Below, piece after piece: positions 24,527 through 33,039 of a stretch of 64,000 nucleotides of DNA. Every line of letters begins with the position of its first letter. Position 1 is the first letter of the stretch. Source of the DNA: Haloplanus aerogenes (GTDB lineage Archaea > Halobacteriota > Halobacteria > Halobacteriales > Haloferacaceae); NCBI RefSeq assembly GCF_003856835.1, contig NZ_CP034145.1, forward strand, positions 1,736,001-1,800,000, given 5' to 3'. The translations under genes and the position numbers were made by a program. The notes beneath the pieces were generated by a model, which was not told the origin of the DNA, did not search any database, and saw only the letters and a list, made by a program, of their open reading frames with translations.

Positions 24527-25021
24527 ATGTCTATCGCCGAACGGACTCGCGAGGCCGTCCGCGAGCGGCCTTTTCTCCTCGACGCGCTCCGGGCGGGCGT
24601 CGTCAACTACCGCGCCGCCGCGACGATGCTCGAGCTCGACGCGAACGAGGAGTCCGTCGCGGCCGCGCTCCGCCGGTTCGCCGCCGACCTTCCCGACTAC
24701 AGTCCGAGCGAGCGCTCGGTGCGCGTGACGGTCGAGCGGGGGGTCGGTATCGAGGCCGTCGACGACACCGATCACCTCCTCGTCGTCGGAGGACAGGGTG
24801 TGTACGCCGACGCCGGATCGTTTACGGCCTTGCTCGGGACCGGCGAGGTAGACGCTCGCGCGCTGGCGACGGCGCTGGATCGACTGGCGGCGGTCGGTAT
24901 CGACGTCGAGGCCGCCGGCGTCGCCGGCGACCACGTACTCGTCGTCGTCGACGGTCGATCCGGGGGGCGGGCGCTCCGGGTTCTGGAGTCGGCGTTCGGG
25001 GCCGTCCCCGACCCCGCGTGA
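24527..25021 (+). CDS. Haloarchaeal conserved protein with HTH and ACT-like regions
   Basis: 164 residues. The N-terminal 55 residues (MSIAERTREAVRERPFLLDALRAG then VNYRAAATMLEL) look like a winged-helix or helix-turn-helix segment. The C-terminal half (VERGVGIEAVDDTDHLLVVGG...VEAAGVAGDHVLVVVDGR) resembles a pair of ACT-like beta-alpha-beta repeats. This combination suggests a ligand-sensing regulator, but I do not recognise a characterised family. It ends 46 nt before cysS, which has its own TATA box. Confidence 0.75.
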   Translation: MSIAERTREAVRERPFLLDALRAGVVNYRAAATMLELDANEESVAAALRRFAADLPDYSPSERSVRVTVERGVGIEAVDDTDHLLVVGGQGVYADAGSFTALLGTGEVDARALATALDRLAAVGIDVEAAGVAGDHVLVVVDGRSGGRALRVLESAFGAVPDPA

Positions 25022-25034
25022 GAGCGTTTCTACA

Positions 25035-25043
25035 GATATTAAT
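25035..25043 (+). promoter_or_regulatory. TATA box of cysS
   Basis: GATATTAAT is centred about 29 nt before the ATG at 25068, with no ribosome-binding site; a leaderless transcript is likely. Confidence 0.65.
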
Positions 25044-25067
25044 GCCTCGACGCGGAACGACTCTCTC

Positions 25068-26555
25068 ATGACGCTGTCCGTGACCAACACGCTGACGGGC
25101 GAGCGCGAGGAGTTCGAGCCAGGAGGCGAGGAAGTCCTGTTGTACGTCTGTGGGCTGACGGTCTCGGACGACGCGCACCTCGGCCACGCTCGCGTGTGGA
25201 CCCACGCCGACGTGATGCATCGATGGCTGGACCATCTCGGGTACGACGTGCGCCACGTCGAGAACTTCACCGACGTGAACGAGAAAATCGTCGCCCGCGT
25301 AGGAGAGGACGACCTCGGCGAGTCGGAACTCGCGGTCGCGGAGGGGTTCATTTCCTCCGTCATCGCCGACATGCGCGGCCTGAACCTGAAGCGTGCGGCG
25401 GTGTACCCGCGGGTGTCCGAACACGTCCCCGAGATCATCGACCTCGTGGAGACGCTGATCGACCGCGGCTACGCCTACGAGACGAACGGCTCCGTCTACT
25501 TCGACGTGACCGAGTTCGAGGACTACGGCAAACTGTCGAATCAGAACCTCGACGAGATGGAGGCACAGGGCGACCCCGACGAGCGATCCGAGAAGCGCCA
25601 CCCCGCCGACTTCGCGCTCTGGAAGGCCGACGGCGTCTCGCCGTCCGACGTGGCCGAACACCGGAAGGACGACCGGCCGCTGGGCGAGCATCCCCCGAGC
25701 GGCGAGACGTGGGACTCGCCGTGGGGCGAGGGTCGTCCCGGCTGGCACATCGAATGCTCCGCGATGAGTACGACCCACCTCGACGACACCATCGACATCC
25801 ACGTCGGCGGGCACGACCTGGTCTTCCCCCACCACGAGAACGAAATCGCCCAGAGCGAGGCGGCGACGGGCCAGCAGTTCGCCCGCTACTGGCTCCACAC
25901 CGGCCTGCTCGAGACGGCCGGCGAGAAGATGAGTTCCAGTCTCGGCAACTACTTCTACGTCGCGGATGCGCTGGAGGAGTTCGGGCCGAACGTGATTCGC
26001 ACGTTCTACTGTTCGACCAACTACGGGTCGAAACAGACCTACAGCGAGGCGTCGATGGCGGAGGCCGAGGAGCGCTGGGAGCGCCTCGAACGCGCCTACG
26101 AGGCGGCCGTCGACGCCTGCGACAGCGTCGACGCCCGCACCAAGGTCGAAGACGACGACCTGCGGACGGCAGTCGAGACGGCCCGGACGGACTTCGCGAC
26201 TGCGATGAACGACGACTTCGGAGTGCGCGAGGCGACGGCCGCCTTGCTGGAACTCGCGACGGCGGTCAACCGCCACGTCGACGGGGGCGACGAGTACGAC
26301 TACGTCGGCCTCCGAGAGGCCGTCGAGACGTTCGAGGAACTCGGCGGCGACGTTCTCGGCCTCGGCTTCGGGAGCGAGGGCGCGAGTGAGGGCGAGGCCC
26401 ACCTCGCGGACGACCTGATCGAACTCGTTCTCGACGTGCGCGAGGCGGAGCGCGACGCGGGCAACTACGACCGCGCCGACGACCTGCGGGACGACCTGGA
26501 GGCCCTCGGCATCGAGGTGGAAGACAGCGACGACGGGCCGACGTATCGGTACTAA
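25068..26555 (+). CDS. cysS: Cysteinyl-tRNA synthetase
   Basis: 495 residues. Charges tRNA(Cys) with cysteine. Class I signature HLGH at residues 37-40, zinc ligands C28, C230 (GWHIEC) and the HHEN region at 255-258, and the KMSKS-equivalent KMSSS at 287-291. The C-terminal helical DALR-type anticodon domain follows to the end (residues about 390-495). Length is normal for CysRS. It lies alone, leaderless, in a stretch of small conserved genes. Confidence 0.97.
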   Translation: MTLSVTNTLTGEREEFEPGGEEVLLYVCGLTVSDDAHLGHARVWTHADVMHRWLDHLGYDVRHVENFTDVNEKIVARVGEDDLGESELAVAEGFISSVIADMRGLNLKRAAVYPRVSEHVPEIIDLVETLIDRGYAYETNGSVYFDVTEFEDYGKLSNQNLDEMEAQGDPDERSEKRHPADFALWKADGVSPSDVAEHRKDDRPLGEHPPSGETWDSPWGEGRPGWHIECSAMSTTHLDDTIDIHVGGHDLVFPHHENEIAQSEAATGQQFARYWLHTGLLETAGEKMSSSLGNYFYVADALEEFGPNVIRTFYCSTNYGSKQTYSEASMAEAEERWERLERAYEAAVDACDSVDARTKVEDDDLRTAVETARTDFATAMNDDFGVREATAALLELATAVNRHVDGGDEYDYVGLREAVETFEELGGDVLGLGFGSEGASEGEAHLADDLIELVLDVREAERDAGNYDRADDLRDDLEALGIEVEDSDDGPTYRY

Positions 26556-26635
26556 CGCGTCCGGTTCGTTATGTGTCGCCCCTGGCGCATCGCCGACACC
26601 CGACGGCGACTCACCGGGCGACGGTTACCGCCGTC

Positions 26636-27076
26636 TCACTCCTCGACGGGCGTACACTCGAAGCGGACTTTCTGCTCGTGGGTGACGTGGCAGTGGTAGC
26701 CGCCCTCGAAACCGAACACCACGTTGACGAAGGGGACGTGCGCCAGAAACTGGCTCACGCCGGAGTAGCGACAAGCGTCAGCCGGCGTCGTCGTCGTGTC
26801 CTCGACGCGCACCTCCTCTAACCGGCACTCCTCGGGACAGGCGCCGAGTTCGCGACGGAAGGCAGCGAGCAACACCTTCACTTGCCGGATCGCCTGTGCC
26901 GAGGCCGACTGGTACGCCTCCTTCTGCGTCGTCGCTCGCGCCGACCCGGTCCCGATCCGATCGAACACTTGACTGTCCGGACACCCGCTCCACGTCCGCG
27001 TGGTGACGAACAGGCGTGCGTCCTCGATGTCCTCGTTAGTGATCGACCCTCGCCTGTGAAGCCAACTGGTTCCCAT
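26636..27076 (-). CDS. Unknown cysteine-rich protein
   Basis: 146 residues. Six cysteines (C32, C80, C84, C102, C129, C141) is a high count for a cytoplasmic haloarchaeal protein, and the HCHVTH stretch near 128-133 adds histidines, so metal or disulfide use is plausible. The middle (QKEAYQSASAQAIRQVKVLLAAF) is a helix; the last 40 residues are beta-rich. I recognise no family and no signal peptide. A GGAG-type ribosome-binding site precedes the ATG at 27076. It stands alone between cysS and a DUF357 gene. Confidence 0.65.
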   Translation of the reverse strand: MGTSWLHRRGSITNEDIEDARLFVTTRTWSGCPDSQVFDRIGTGSARATTQKEAYQSASAQAIRQVKVLLAAFRRELGACPEECRLEEVRVEDTTTTPADACRYSGVSQFLAHVPFVNVVFGFEGGYHCHVTHEQKVRFECTPVEE

Positions 27077-27124
27077 AATCTCCGTATAATACTACCCCAA
27101 ATGACATTTCTTTTCCGGAGACGG

Positions 27125-27409
27125 CTAGACGGTGAACAGTTCCGTCTCCTCGGGGACGGCGAACAGACCCATGCGGACGCCAGCGTCCAGCCATCCGTAC
27201 CCGTACGAGAACGACGCGAGCGCGTTCACGGGGTCACCTTCGTCGCGGAAGTGACGCCCGTCGTCGAGATACGACGCGGCCATCTCCCGACACTCCGCGG
27301 CGGCGGTCCCGAGCGGCGTGTCGGCGGGCGGACGGATCTCCGCCTCGTCGAGGGCGTCCGCGAGCATCCGCTCGTAGCGGTCGGTTTTCTCCTCCAGATC
27401 GGCGGGCAT
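27125..27409 (-). CDS. DUF357 family protein
   Basis: 94 residues, all helical. The pattern KTDRYERMLADALDEAEI...REMAASYLDDGRHFRDEGDPVNALASFSYGYGWLDAGVR matches archaeal DUF357, whose paired helices resemble HEPN-like or tetratricopeptide-type bundles. Function unknown. The ATG at 27409 starts the family core; the upstream in-frame extension is basic and proline-rich. It lies divergently from trxB with a 105-nt gap. Confidence 0.88.
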   Translation of the reverse strand: MPADLEEKTDRYERMLADALDEAEIRPPADTPLGTAAAECREMAASYLDDGRHFRDEGDPVNALASFSYGYGWLDAGVRMGLFAVPEETELFTV

Positions 27410-27483
27410 GGACGGCGATGGGTGGGCTGGCGGCAAGAAGGTGCGGGAGCGGCGTCGGCCCGTGCCCGCACCCGACAACGCAA

Positions 27484-27490
27484 GCTAAAT
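27484..27490 (+). promoter_or_regulatory. TATA-like box of trxB
   Basis: GCTAAAT is centred about 28 nt before the ATG at 27515. It supports that start although the reading frame is open much further upstream. Confidence 0.5.
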
Positions 27491-27514
27491 GGGTCCGACC
27501 GACGTATCACGGGT

Positions 27515-28585
27515 ATGAGCGAGAGCGACGGCGTCGAACACCGGCGACTCATCATCGCCGGGAGCGGAATCGCGGGACTCACGGCCGCCATCTACGCCGG
27601 CCGGTCGAACAACGACCCACTGGTGTTCGAGGGCGACGAACCCGGCGGGCAGTTGACGTTGACGACCGACGTGGACAACTATCCGGGCTTCCCCGAGGGG
27701 ATCAGCGGCCCGGAGCTGGTGAACAACATGAAAGAGCAAGCCCGGAAGTTCGGCGCCGAGATCAAAAACGGCGTCATCGACTCCGTCGACGTGGCGGAGT
27801 CGGCGGGGCCGGGGCACACCTTCCACGTCACGCTGACCAGCGGCGCGGAGTACACGGCCGACGCGTTCATCGCCGCCTCGGGCGCCAGCGCGCGCACTCT
27901 CGGTATCCCCGGCGAGGACGAACTCATGGGATACGGGCTGTCGACGTGTGCGACCTGTGACGGCGCGTTCTTCCGTGACGAGAAAATCGTCGTGATCGGC
28001 GGCGGCGACGCCGCCTGCGAGGAGGCCGTCTTCCTCACCAAGTTCGCCTCGACCGTCTATCTCGTCCACCGGCGCGACGAGTTCCGCGCCGAGGATTACT
28101 GGATCGACCGCGTGATGGAGAAAGTCGACGAGGGCGAAATCGAGTTGAAGCTGAACACGGAGGTGACGGAACTCCACGGCTCGCAGGGGGAAGGTATCGA
28201 CCACGTGACGATGGTCCACAACCCCGAGGGCCACCCGACGGACAAACTTGACGACCCCGAGACCGAGGAGTTCGAGTTCGACGCCGGGGCCGTCTTCTAC
28301 GCCATCGGCCACACGCCGAACACGGCGTATCTGGAGGGGCTGGACGTGGAGATGGACGACGAAGGGTACCTCGAAACCGCCGGTGGCGACGGCGCCAACC
28401 AGACGGCAGCGGGCGTCCCCGGCCTGTTCGGCGCGGGCGACGTGGTCGACTACCACTACCAGCAGGCGATCACGGCGGGTGGCATGGGCTGTAAGGCCGC
28501 CATCGACGCCGACGGCTATCTCGAAGACTTGGAGCGAGAGCGTGCGGCGGCGGAGGAACCGGCGGCGGCCGAGAGCAACGACTAG
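27515..28585 (+). CDS. trxB: Thioredoxin reductase
   Basis: 356 residues. FAD/NAD(P)H disulfide oxidoreductase that keeps thioredoxin or glutaredoxin-like partners reduced. GSGIAG for FAD at 16-21, redox pair C145/C148 in STCATCDGAFF, the second dinucleotide motif GGGDAACEEA, and the GLFGAGDVVDYHYQQ FAD-binding motif near the C-terminus are all present. The C-terminal tail is acidic and Ala-rich (about 335-356), longer than usual. Haloarchaeal TrxR proteins may use different thioredoxin partners; none is next to it here. Confidence 0.94.
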   Translation: MSESDGVEHRRLIIAGSGIAGLTAAIYAGRSNNDPLVFEGDEPGGQLTLTTDVDNYPGFPEGISGPELVNNMKEQARKFGAEIKNGVIDSVDVAESAGPGHTFHVTLTSGAEYTADAFIAASGASARTLGIPGEDELMGYGLSTCATCDGAFFRDEKIVVIGGGDAACEEAVFLTKFASTVYLVHRRDEFRAEDYWIDRVMEKVDEGEIELKLNTEVTELHGSQGEGIDHVTMVHNPEGHPTDKLDDPETEEFEFDAGAVFYAIGHTPNTAYLEGLDVEMDDEGYLETAGGDGANQTAAGVPGLFGAGDVVDYHYQQAITAGGMGCKAAIDADGYLEDLERERAAAEEPAAAESND

Positions 28586-28602
28586 TCCGTTTCCCACACG
28601 TC

Positions 28603-28609
28603 CTTATAC
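28603..28609 (+). promoter_or_regulatory. TATA box of the 28631 gene
   Basis: CTTATAC is centred about 25 nt before the ATG at 28631, a leaderless arrangement. Confidence 0.6.
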
Positions 28610-28630
28610 CGGGCGCCCTCAGTAGCGCCC

Positions 28631-28915
28631 ATGGTCGATACCGAGACGTACACCATCGAAGGCCCGGACGGCGACACCGACGAACTCGAACTGCCGGTCG
28701 GACTGGTCGACGCGCTCGCGGAACAGGGCGAAGACTCGACGACGGTCGTCGCGGAAATCGCACTCCTCTCTTTCGTCCAGCGGTCACACGCCATCGTCCA
28801 CCACGCCGAGGGCGAGGTGCCCGCGGACCTCCGCGAGATCAACGAGAAAGCCGAGGAACTGTTCGAAGAGCAGTTCGGCATGACCTTCGGCGAGGCGACG
28901 GGACACAGCCACTAG
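28631..28915 (+). CDS. Small conserved haloarchaeal protein
   Basis: 94 residues, strongly acidic. A short beta region (TETYTIEGPDGDTDELELP) precedes helices with HAIVHHAEGEVPADLREINEK and a terminal GEATGHSH. It contains five histidines in the second half, which might bind metal; that is only an impression. I know similar small proteins across haloarchaea without function. It converges with the ZIP transporter gene, sharing a CTAG that contains both stop codons (28912-28915). Confidence 0.7.
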   Translation: MVDTETYTIEGPDGDTDELELPVGLVDALAEQGEDSTTVVAEIALLSFVQRSHAIVHHAEGEVPADLREINEKAEELFEEQFGMTFGEATGHSH

Positions 28916-29724
28916 ACGAACAGAAGCGGCAGCATCGCGAGGACGCCGGTGACGACGCCGGCGGTGAGTTCGCGTTTTCCGCCCCCCGGTAACCCCTCGC
29001 CGATGTCGAGGGCTTCGGGGATGAACTCCGTGACGACGAGATAGATCATCGCCCCGGCGGCGAAGCCGAAGCCGGCGGGGAGCAACTCGCGGGCGATGCG
29101 GACGAACAGGTACGCGATGACCGCGCCGAGCGGTTGGGGAAGACTGGAGAAGACCGCCCACCAGACCATCTTCCACTCCGAGACGCCGAGCGTGCGGAGT
29201 GGAATCGAGATGGCGACGCCCTCGGGGACGTTGTGGATGGAGATGGCGACGGTCATGAAGACGGCGAGGAGGGGAACGGCCGTCCCGAACATGGCGATGG
29301 AGGAACCCACAGTCCCCTGCAGGCCGAGATCGGCGAACGCGACGCCGACGGCGACTCCTTCGGGGAAACTGTGGACCGTCAGCACGCCGAGGATGAGCAG
29401 GAGTTTGCGGAAGTCGGCCTCCTCGTACGTCCGGGGATTCACCTCGTAGCCCTCGATCACTTCGTGGGCGACGACGACGAGGACGACGCCGGCGACGAGG
29501 CCGGGAACGATTTCTAGCGGCGAGTCGGCCGCCGACAGCCCCTCGAACACGAGGCCGAACACCGACGCCGAGACCATGATCCCCGAGGCGAGACCCCACA
29601 GCGCCACGTTCCAGCGGTCGCTCACGTCGTCGACGAGGAAGAAGGGTATCGCCCCGAGACCGGTCGCGAGCGCCGTCAACAACCCGGCGACGAAGACGAA
29701 GGCGAGGTTCCCGAGCAGCGCCAT
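28912..29724 (-). CDS. ZIP family metal transporter
   Basis: 270 residues, eight predicted transmembrane helices. The metal-binding motifs HSFPEG (His118) and HNVPEG (His164) in helices 4 and 5 are those of ZIP/GufA-type importers of zinc, iron or other divalent ions. The usual His-rich loop between helices 3 and 4 is replaced by an acidic segment (about 92-106), common in haloarchaea. A TATA box about 30 nt upstream on the minus strand supports the start at 29724. It may be controlled by a metal regulator, but no such gene is in the window. Confidence 0.92.
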   Translation of the reverse strand: MALLGNLAFVFVAGLLTALATGLGAIPFFLVDDVSDRWNVALWGLASGIMVSASVFGLVFEGLSAADSPLEIVPGLVAGVVLVVVAHEVIEGYEVNPRTYEEADFRKLLLILGVLTVHSFPEGVAVGVAFADLGLQGTVGSSIAMFGTAVPLLAVFMTVAISIHNVPEGVAISIPLRTLGVSEWKMVWWAVFSSLPQPLGAVIAYLFVRIARELLPAGFGFAAGAMIYLVVTEFIPEALDIGEGLPGGGKRELTAGVVTGVLAMLPLLFV

Positions 29725-29750
29725 CGGCCGATCCGAGGACGCCGACGCGG

Positions 29751-29758
29751 TTAAGTAT
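29751..29758 (-). promoter_or_regulatory. TATA box of the ZIP gene
   Basis: ATACTTAA on the minus strand is centred about 30 nt before the ATG at 29724, within an AT-rich gap that also holds the divergent ligase promoter. Confidence 0.6.
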
Positions 29759-29810
29759 TATCATATTCTCGATACATTTGGTCGACCTAAACCACCCCCA
29801 TACCCGCCGC

Positions 29811-29817
29811 GTTTATG
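29811..29817 (+). promoter_or_regulatory. TATA box of the ADP-forming synthetase gene
   Basis: GTTTATG is centred about 29 nt before the ATG at 29843, on the other side of the intergenic gap from the ZIP promoter. Confidence 0.6.
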
Positions 29818-29842
29818 CGGCGTCCGATGGTAGCCGGAATCG

Positions 29843-31927
29843 ATGGGAAGACTCTCCTCGCTGTTCACCCCGGAGCGGGTCGCCGTGATCGGGGCGACGG
29901 AGCGTCCGGGATCGGTCGGCCGAGCGCTCGTCGAGAACCTCCAGGCCGACTTCGGGGGTGAGATCGTCCCCGTCAACCCGAACTGCGAGACGGTGTGTGG
30001 ACTGGACTGCGTCGACCACGTGGGCGAGACGGACGCGGATCTGGCGGTGGTGGCCGTCCCGGCGGCGGTCGCCGTCGACGTGGTGCGCGAGGCCGGCGAG
30101 GCTGGCATCGACGACGTGGTCGTCATCACGGCGGGCTTCGGCGAAACTGGCGGCGAGGGCGCCGACCGGGAACGCGACCTCGAAGCCGTCGCCGAGGAGT
30201 ACGACCTGAATCTCGTCGGCCCGAACTGTCTCGGTATCATCAGTACGCCGGTGGGGCTGAACGCGACGTTCGCCCCCCGATCCGCACCGTCCGGATCGGT
30301 TTCCTTCCTGAGCCAGTCGGGGGCGTTCGTGACCGCCGTCCTCGACTGGGCGGCGGACCACGGCGTCGGCTTCAAGGACGTGGTGTCGCTCGGCAACAAG
30401 GCCGTCCTCGACGAGACGGATTTCGTCGAGTCGTGGGGCGACGACGAAGGGACGGACGTAATCGTCGGCTACTTGGAGAGTATCGAGGACGGCCGCCGGT
30501 TCGTGGACGTGGCCGGTGAGGTGACCCGCGAGACGCCGGTCGTGGTCGTGAAATCCGGGCGGACGGAGGCGGGGGCGCAGGCGGCCTCCTCGCACACGGG
30601 GGCGATGGCGGGGCGTGACCGCGCCTACGAGGCCGGCCTCCGGCAGGCGGGCGTCATCCGCGCCGACACCGTACAGGACCTCTTCGACGCCGCGCGCGTC
30701 CTCGCCGGCCAGCCCGTTCCCGAGACGGACGGCGTCGCCGTCGTCACCAACGCCGGCGGCCCGGGCGTGATGGCGACCGACGCGGTGGGCGACGGTCCCC
30801 TCTCGCTCGCGAAGTTCGGGAACGACACCGTTTCCCGCCTCCGCGACCGCCTCCCCGAGGGCGCGAACGTCTACAACCCCGTCGACGCTATCGGTGACGC
30901 CGACAACGAACGCCTCCGTGCGGCCGTCGACACCGTCCTCGCGGACGACGCCGTCGGCTCGGCCGTCGTCATCGCCGCGCCGACGGCGACGCTCGATTTC
31001 GTCCAACTCGCCGCCGACGTGGCCGACCTGCAGGCCGACCACGGCCTCCCCGTGACGACGTGTCTGATGGGCGGCGAGCGGGCACGCGAGGCCGACGACA
31101 CGCTCGTCGAGGCGGGCATCCCCAACTACTTCGACCCCGCGCGAGCGGTCGGGAGCCTCGGGACGCTCGAACGGTACCGCGCCATCCGGGAGCGCGAGCG
31201 CCGCGAGCCGACGACCTACGACGTGGATCGGGAGGCGGCGCAGGCGGTGTTAGATCGAGCGCGCGAGCGCGGGACGACTCGTCTCGGCGTCGAGGCGATG
31301 TCCCTCCTCGACGCCTACGGCATCCCGACACCCGCCGGCGAGGTGGTCGACTCGCCCGTCGACGCCCTGGAGGTGGCCGAGGATGTCGGCGAGCCGGTGG
31401 TGATGAAGATCGTCAGCCCCGACATCCTCCACAAGTCCGACATCGGCGGCGTAAAAGTCGGCGTCGACCACGCGGACGTGTACGACGCCTTCGAGGATCT
31501 GGTCGCCCGCGCGCGCAACTACCAGCCCGACGCGACGATCCTCGGTGTGCAGGTGCAGGAGATGGTGGAGACGGAGTCGGGCGTCGAGACCATCGTCGGC
31601 ACGAACCGCGACCCGCAGTTCGGCCCGCTGATCCTCTTCGGCCTCGGGGGCATCTTCGTCGAGGTGATGGAGGACACTGCCGTCCGCATCGCACCGCTCG
31701 CCGAGGCGGACGCGCGGGAGATGACCGAGGAGATTCAGGCCGCACCGCTCCTGTCCGGCGCGCGGGGACGCGACCCCGTCGACCGGGACGCCGTCGCCGA
31801 GACGCTCTGTCGCCTCTCGCAACTCGTCACCGACTTCCCCGAAATCCTCGAACTCGACGTGAACCCACTGGTCGTCCGCCCGGACGGTGCCGTGGCCGTC
31901 GACCTCAGACTCACCATCGAACTATGA
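29843..31927 (+). CDS. acd: ADP-forming acetate/acyl-CoA synthetase (alpha-beta fusion)
   Basis: 694 residues. Converts acetyl-CoA (or another acyl-CoA), ADP and phosphate to the free acid, ATP and CoA, the archaeal way of gaining ATP during acid production. The alpha part (about 1-460) has the CoA-binding Rossmann domain starting ERVAVIGA and the phospho-histidine His251 in ASSHTGAMAG. The beta part (about 480-694) is an ATP-grasp domain with VVMKIVSPDILHKSDIGGV. In haloarchaea the two subunits are fused as here. The stop overlaps the start of the P-loop protein gene (ATGA), which indicates coupled translation. Confidence 0.95.
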   Translation: MGRLSSLFTPERVAVIGATERPGSVGRALVENLQADFGGEIVPVNPNCETVCGLDCVDHVGETDADLAVVAVPAAVAVDVVREAGEAGIDDVVVITAGFGETGGEGADRERDLEAVAEEYDLNLVGPNCLGIISTPVGLNATFAPRSAPSGSVSFLSQSGAFVTAVLDWAADHGVGFKDVVSLGNKAVLDETDFVESWGDDEGTDVIVGYLESIEDGRRFVDVAGEVTRETPVVVVKSGRTEAGAQAASSHTGAMAGRDRAYEAGLRQAGVIRADTVQDLFDAARVLAGQPVPETDGVAVVTNAGGPGVMATDAVGDGPLSLAKFGNDTVSRLRDRLPEGANVYNPVDAIGDADNERLRAAVDTVLADDAVGSAVVIAAPTATLDFVQLAADVADLQADHGLPVTTCLMGGERAREADDTLVEAGIPNYFDPARAVGSLGTLERYRAIRERERREPTTYDVDREAAQAVLDRARERGTTRLGVEAMSLLDAYGIPTPAGEVVDSPVDALEVAEDVGEPVVMKIVSPDILHKSDIGGVKVGVDHADVYDAFEDLVARARNYQPDATILGVQVQEMVETESGVETIVGTNRDPQFGPLILFGLGGIFVEVMEDTAVRIAPLAEADAREMTEEIQAAPLLSGARGRDPVDRDAVAETLCRLSQLVTDFPEILELDVNPLVVRPDGAVAVDLRLTIEL

Positions 31928-33030
31928 GCACCTTACTCGTCACCGCGACCGGAGAAAGCACAGGCAAGACGGCGATCGCAATCGCGCTGGGCCGACACGC
32001 GCAGGCCCAAGGGCGGAGCGTCGGCTACATGAAACCGAAGGGGACGCGCCTCCAGAGCCACGTCGGCAAGACGCTGGATCGCGACCCGATGCTCGCGCGC
32101 GAACTCCTCGGCACCGACGACGAGATGCACGAGATGGAACCCATCGTCTACTCGCCGACGTTCGTCCGGAGTGCGATGGAAGGCCGGGAACAGCCAGCCG
32201 AACTCCGCGAGCGAGTGCGCGAGGGATTCGACGCCATCTCGGAGGGGCGCGATTTCGTCGTCGTCGAGGGCGGCGGCCGACTCACGACCGGCGGCGTCGT
32301 CGACCTGACCGACGCGGAGGTGGCGGACCTCCTCGACGCCGAGGTGGTCCTGATCGCCGACTACGGCTCACCGTCGGACGTAGACGACACGCTCGCGGCC
32401 GCCCGCCGACTGGGTGACCGCCTCGTCGGCGTCATCTTCAACCGGGTGGCCGAAGCCGCCTACGACGAAGTCGAGAACGTCGTCGCGCCCTTTTTGGAGC
32501 GCAAGGGCATCCCCGTCGTGGGCGTCCTGCCGCGCGACCCGGACCTCGCCGGCGTCACCGTCGCCGAACTCGCGGACGAACTCGGCGTCGAAGTGCTGAC
32601 CGACGTGCCGACCGACGGCGTCGTCGAGCGCTTCCTCGTCGGCGCGATGAGCGGCGAGGAGGCGCTTCGCTTCTTCCGGCGGACGAAAGACGCCGCGGTC
32701 ATCACTGGCGGCGACCGGACCGACATCCACACCGCGGCGCTCGAAGCCCCGGGGATCAAGTGTCTGGTCGTCACCGGCGGTCGCCGCCCACCGGGGACCA
32801 TCCTCGGCAAGGCCGCGGAGAAGGGCGTGCCCGTCCTCCTGACGAACGCCGACACGCTCTCGACGCTCGAACGCGCCGAGGACGTGATCCGGGGCGGGCG
32901 GACGCGCGACGAACACACCGTCGACGTGATGGGGTCGCTCCTGACCGATCACGCCGACGTGGACGCGCTGATCGATGGCGCGAACGGCGATGCTGGCGAC
33001 ACCGACGCCGACGCCGACGCCGACGAGTGA
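31924..33030 (+). CDS. P-loop/DRTGG phosphotransacetylase-associated protein
   Basis: 368 residues. The N-terminal half is a BioD/CobB-like P-loop domain with GESTGKTAIAIALG near 10-23 and VVVEGGGRLTTGG. The C-terminal half (about 215-355) is a DRTGG domain, also found fused to phosphotransacetylases and in CBS-domain regulators. Its last 13 residues are an Asp/Ala tail. It has no phosphotransacetylase catalytic domain, so the name reflects architecture only. It is translationally coupled to the ADP-forming synthetase gene; a regulatory or nucleotide-sensing role for acyl-CoA metabolism is inferred. The stop lies 10 nt from the convergent peptidase gene. Confidence 0.88.
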   Translation: MSTLLVTATGESTGKTAIAIALGRHAQAQGRSVGYMKPKGTRLQSHVGKTLDRDPMLARELLGTDDEMHEMEPIVYSPTFVRSAMEGREQPAELRERVREGFDAISEGRDFVVVEGGGRLTTGGVVDLTDAEVADLLDAEVVLIADYGSPSDVDDTLAAARRLGDRLVGVIFNRVAEAAYDEVENVVAPFLERKGIPVVGVLPRDPDLAGVTVAELADELGVEVLTDVPTDGVVERFLVGAMSGEEALRFFRRTKDAAVITGGDRTDIHTAALEAPGIKCLVVTGGRRPPGTILGKAAEKGVPVLLTNADTLSTLERAEDVIRGGRTRDEHTVDVMGSLLTDHADVDALIDGANGDAGDTDADADADE

Positions 33031-33039
33031 CGCCCTCGC

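Noticed and set aside
26573..26821. Small plus-strand frame after cysS
   Set aside because: It overlaps the cysteine-rich gene on the minus strand and has no promoter or ribosome-binding site; the minus-strand protein has a more acidic, structured sequence.
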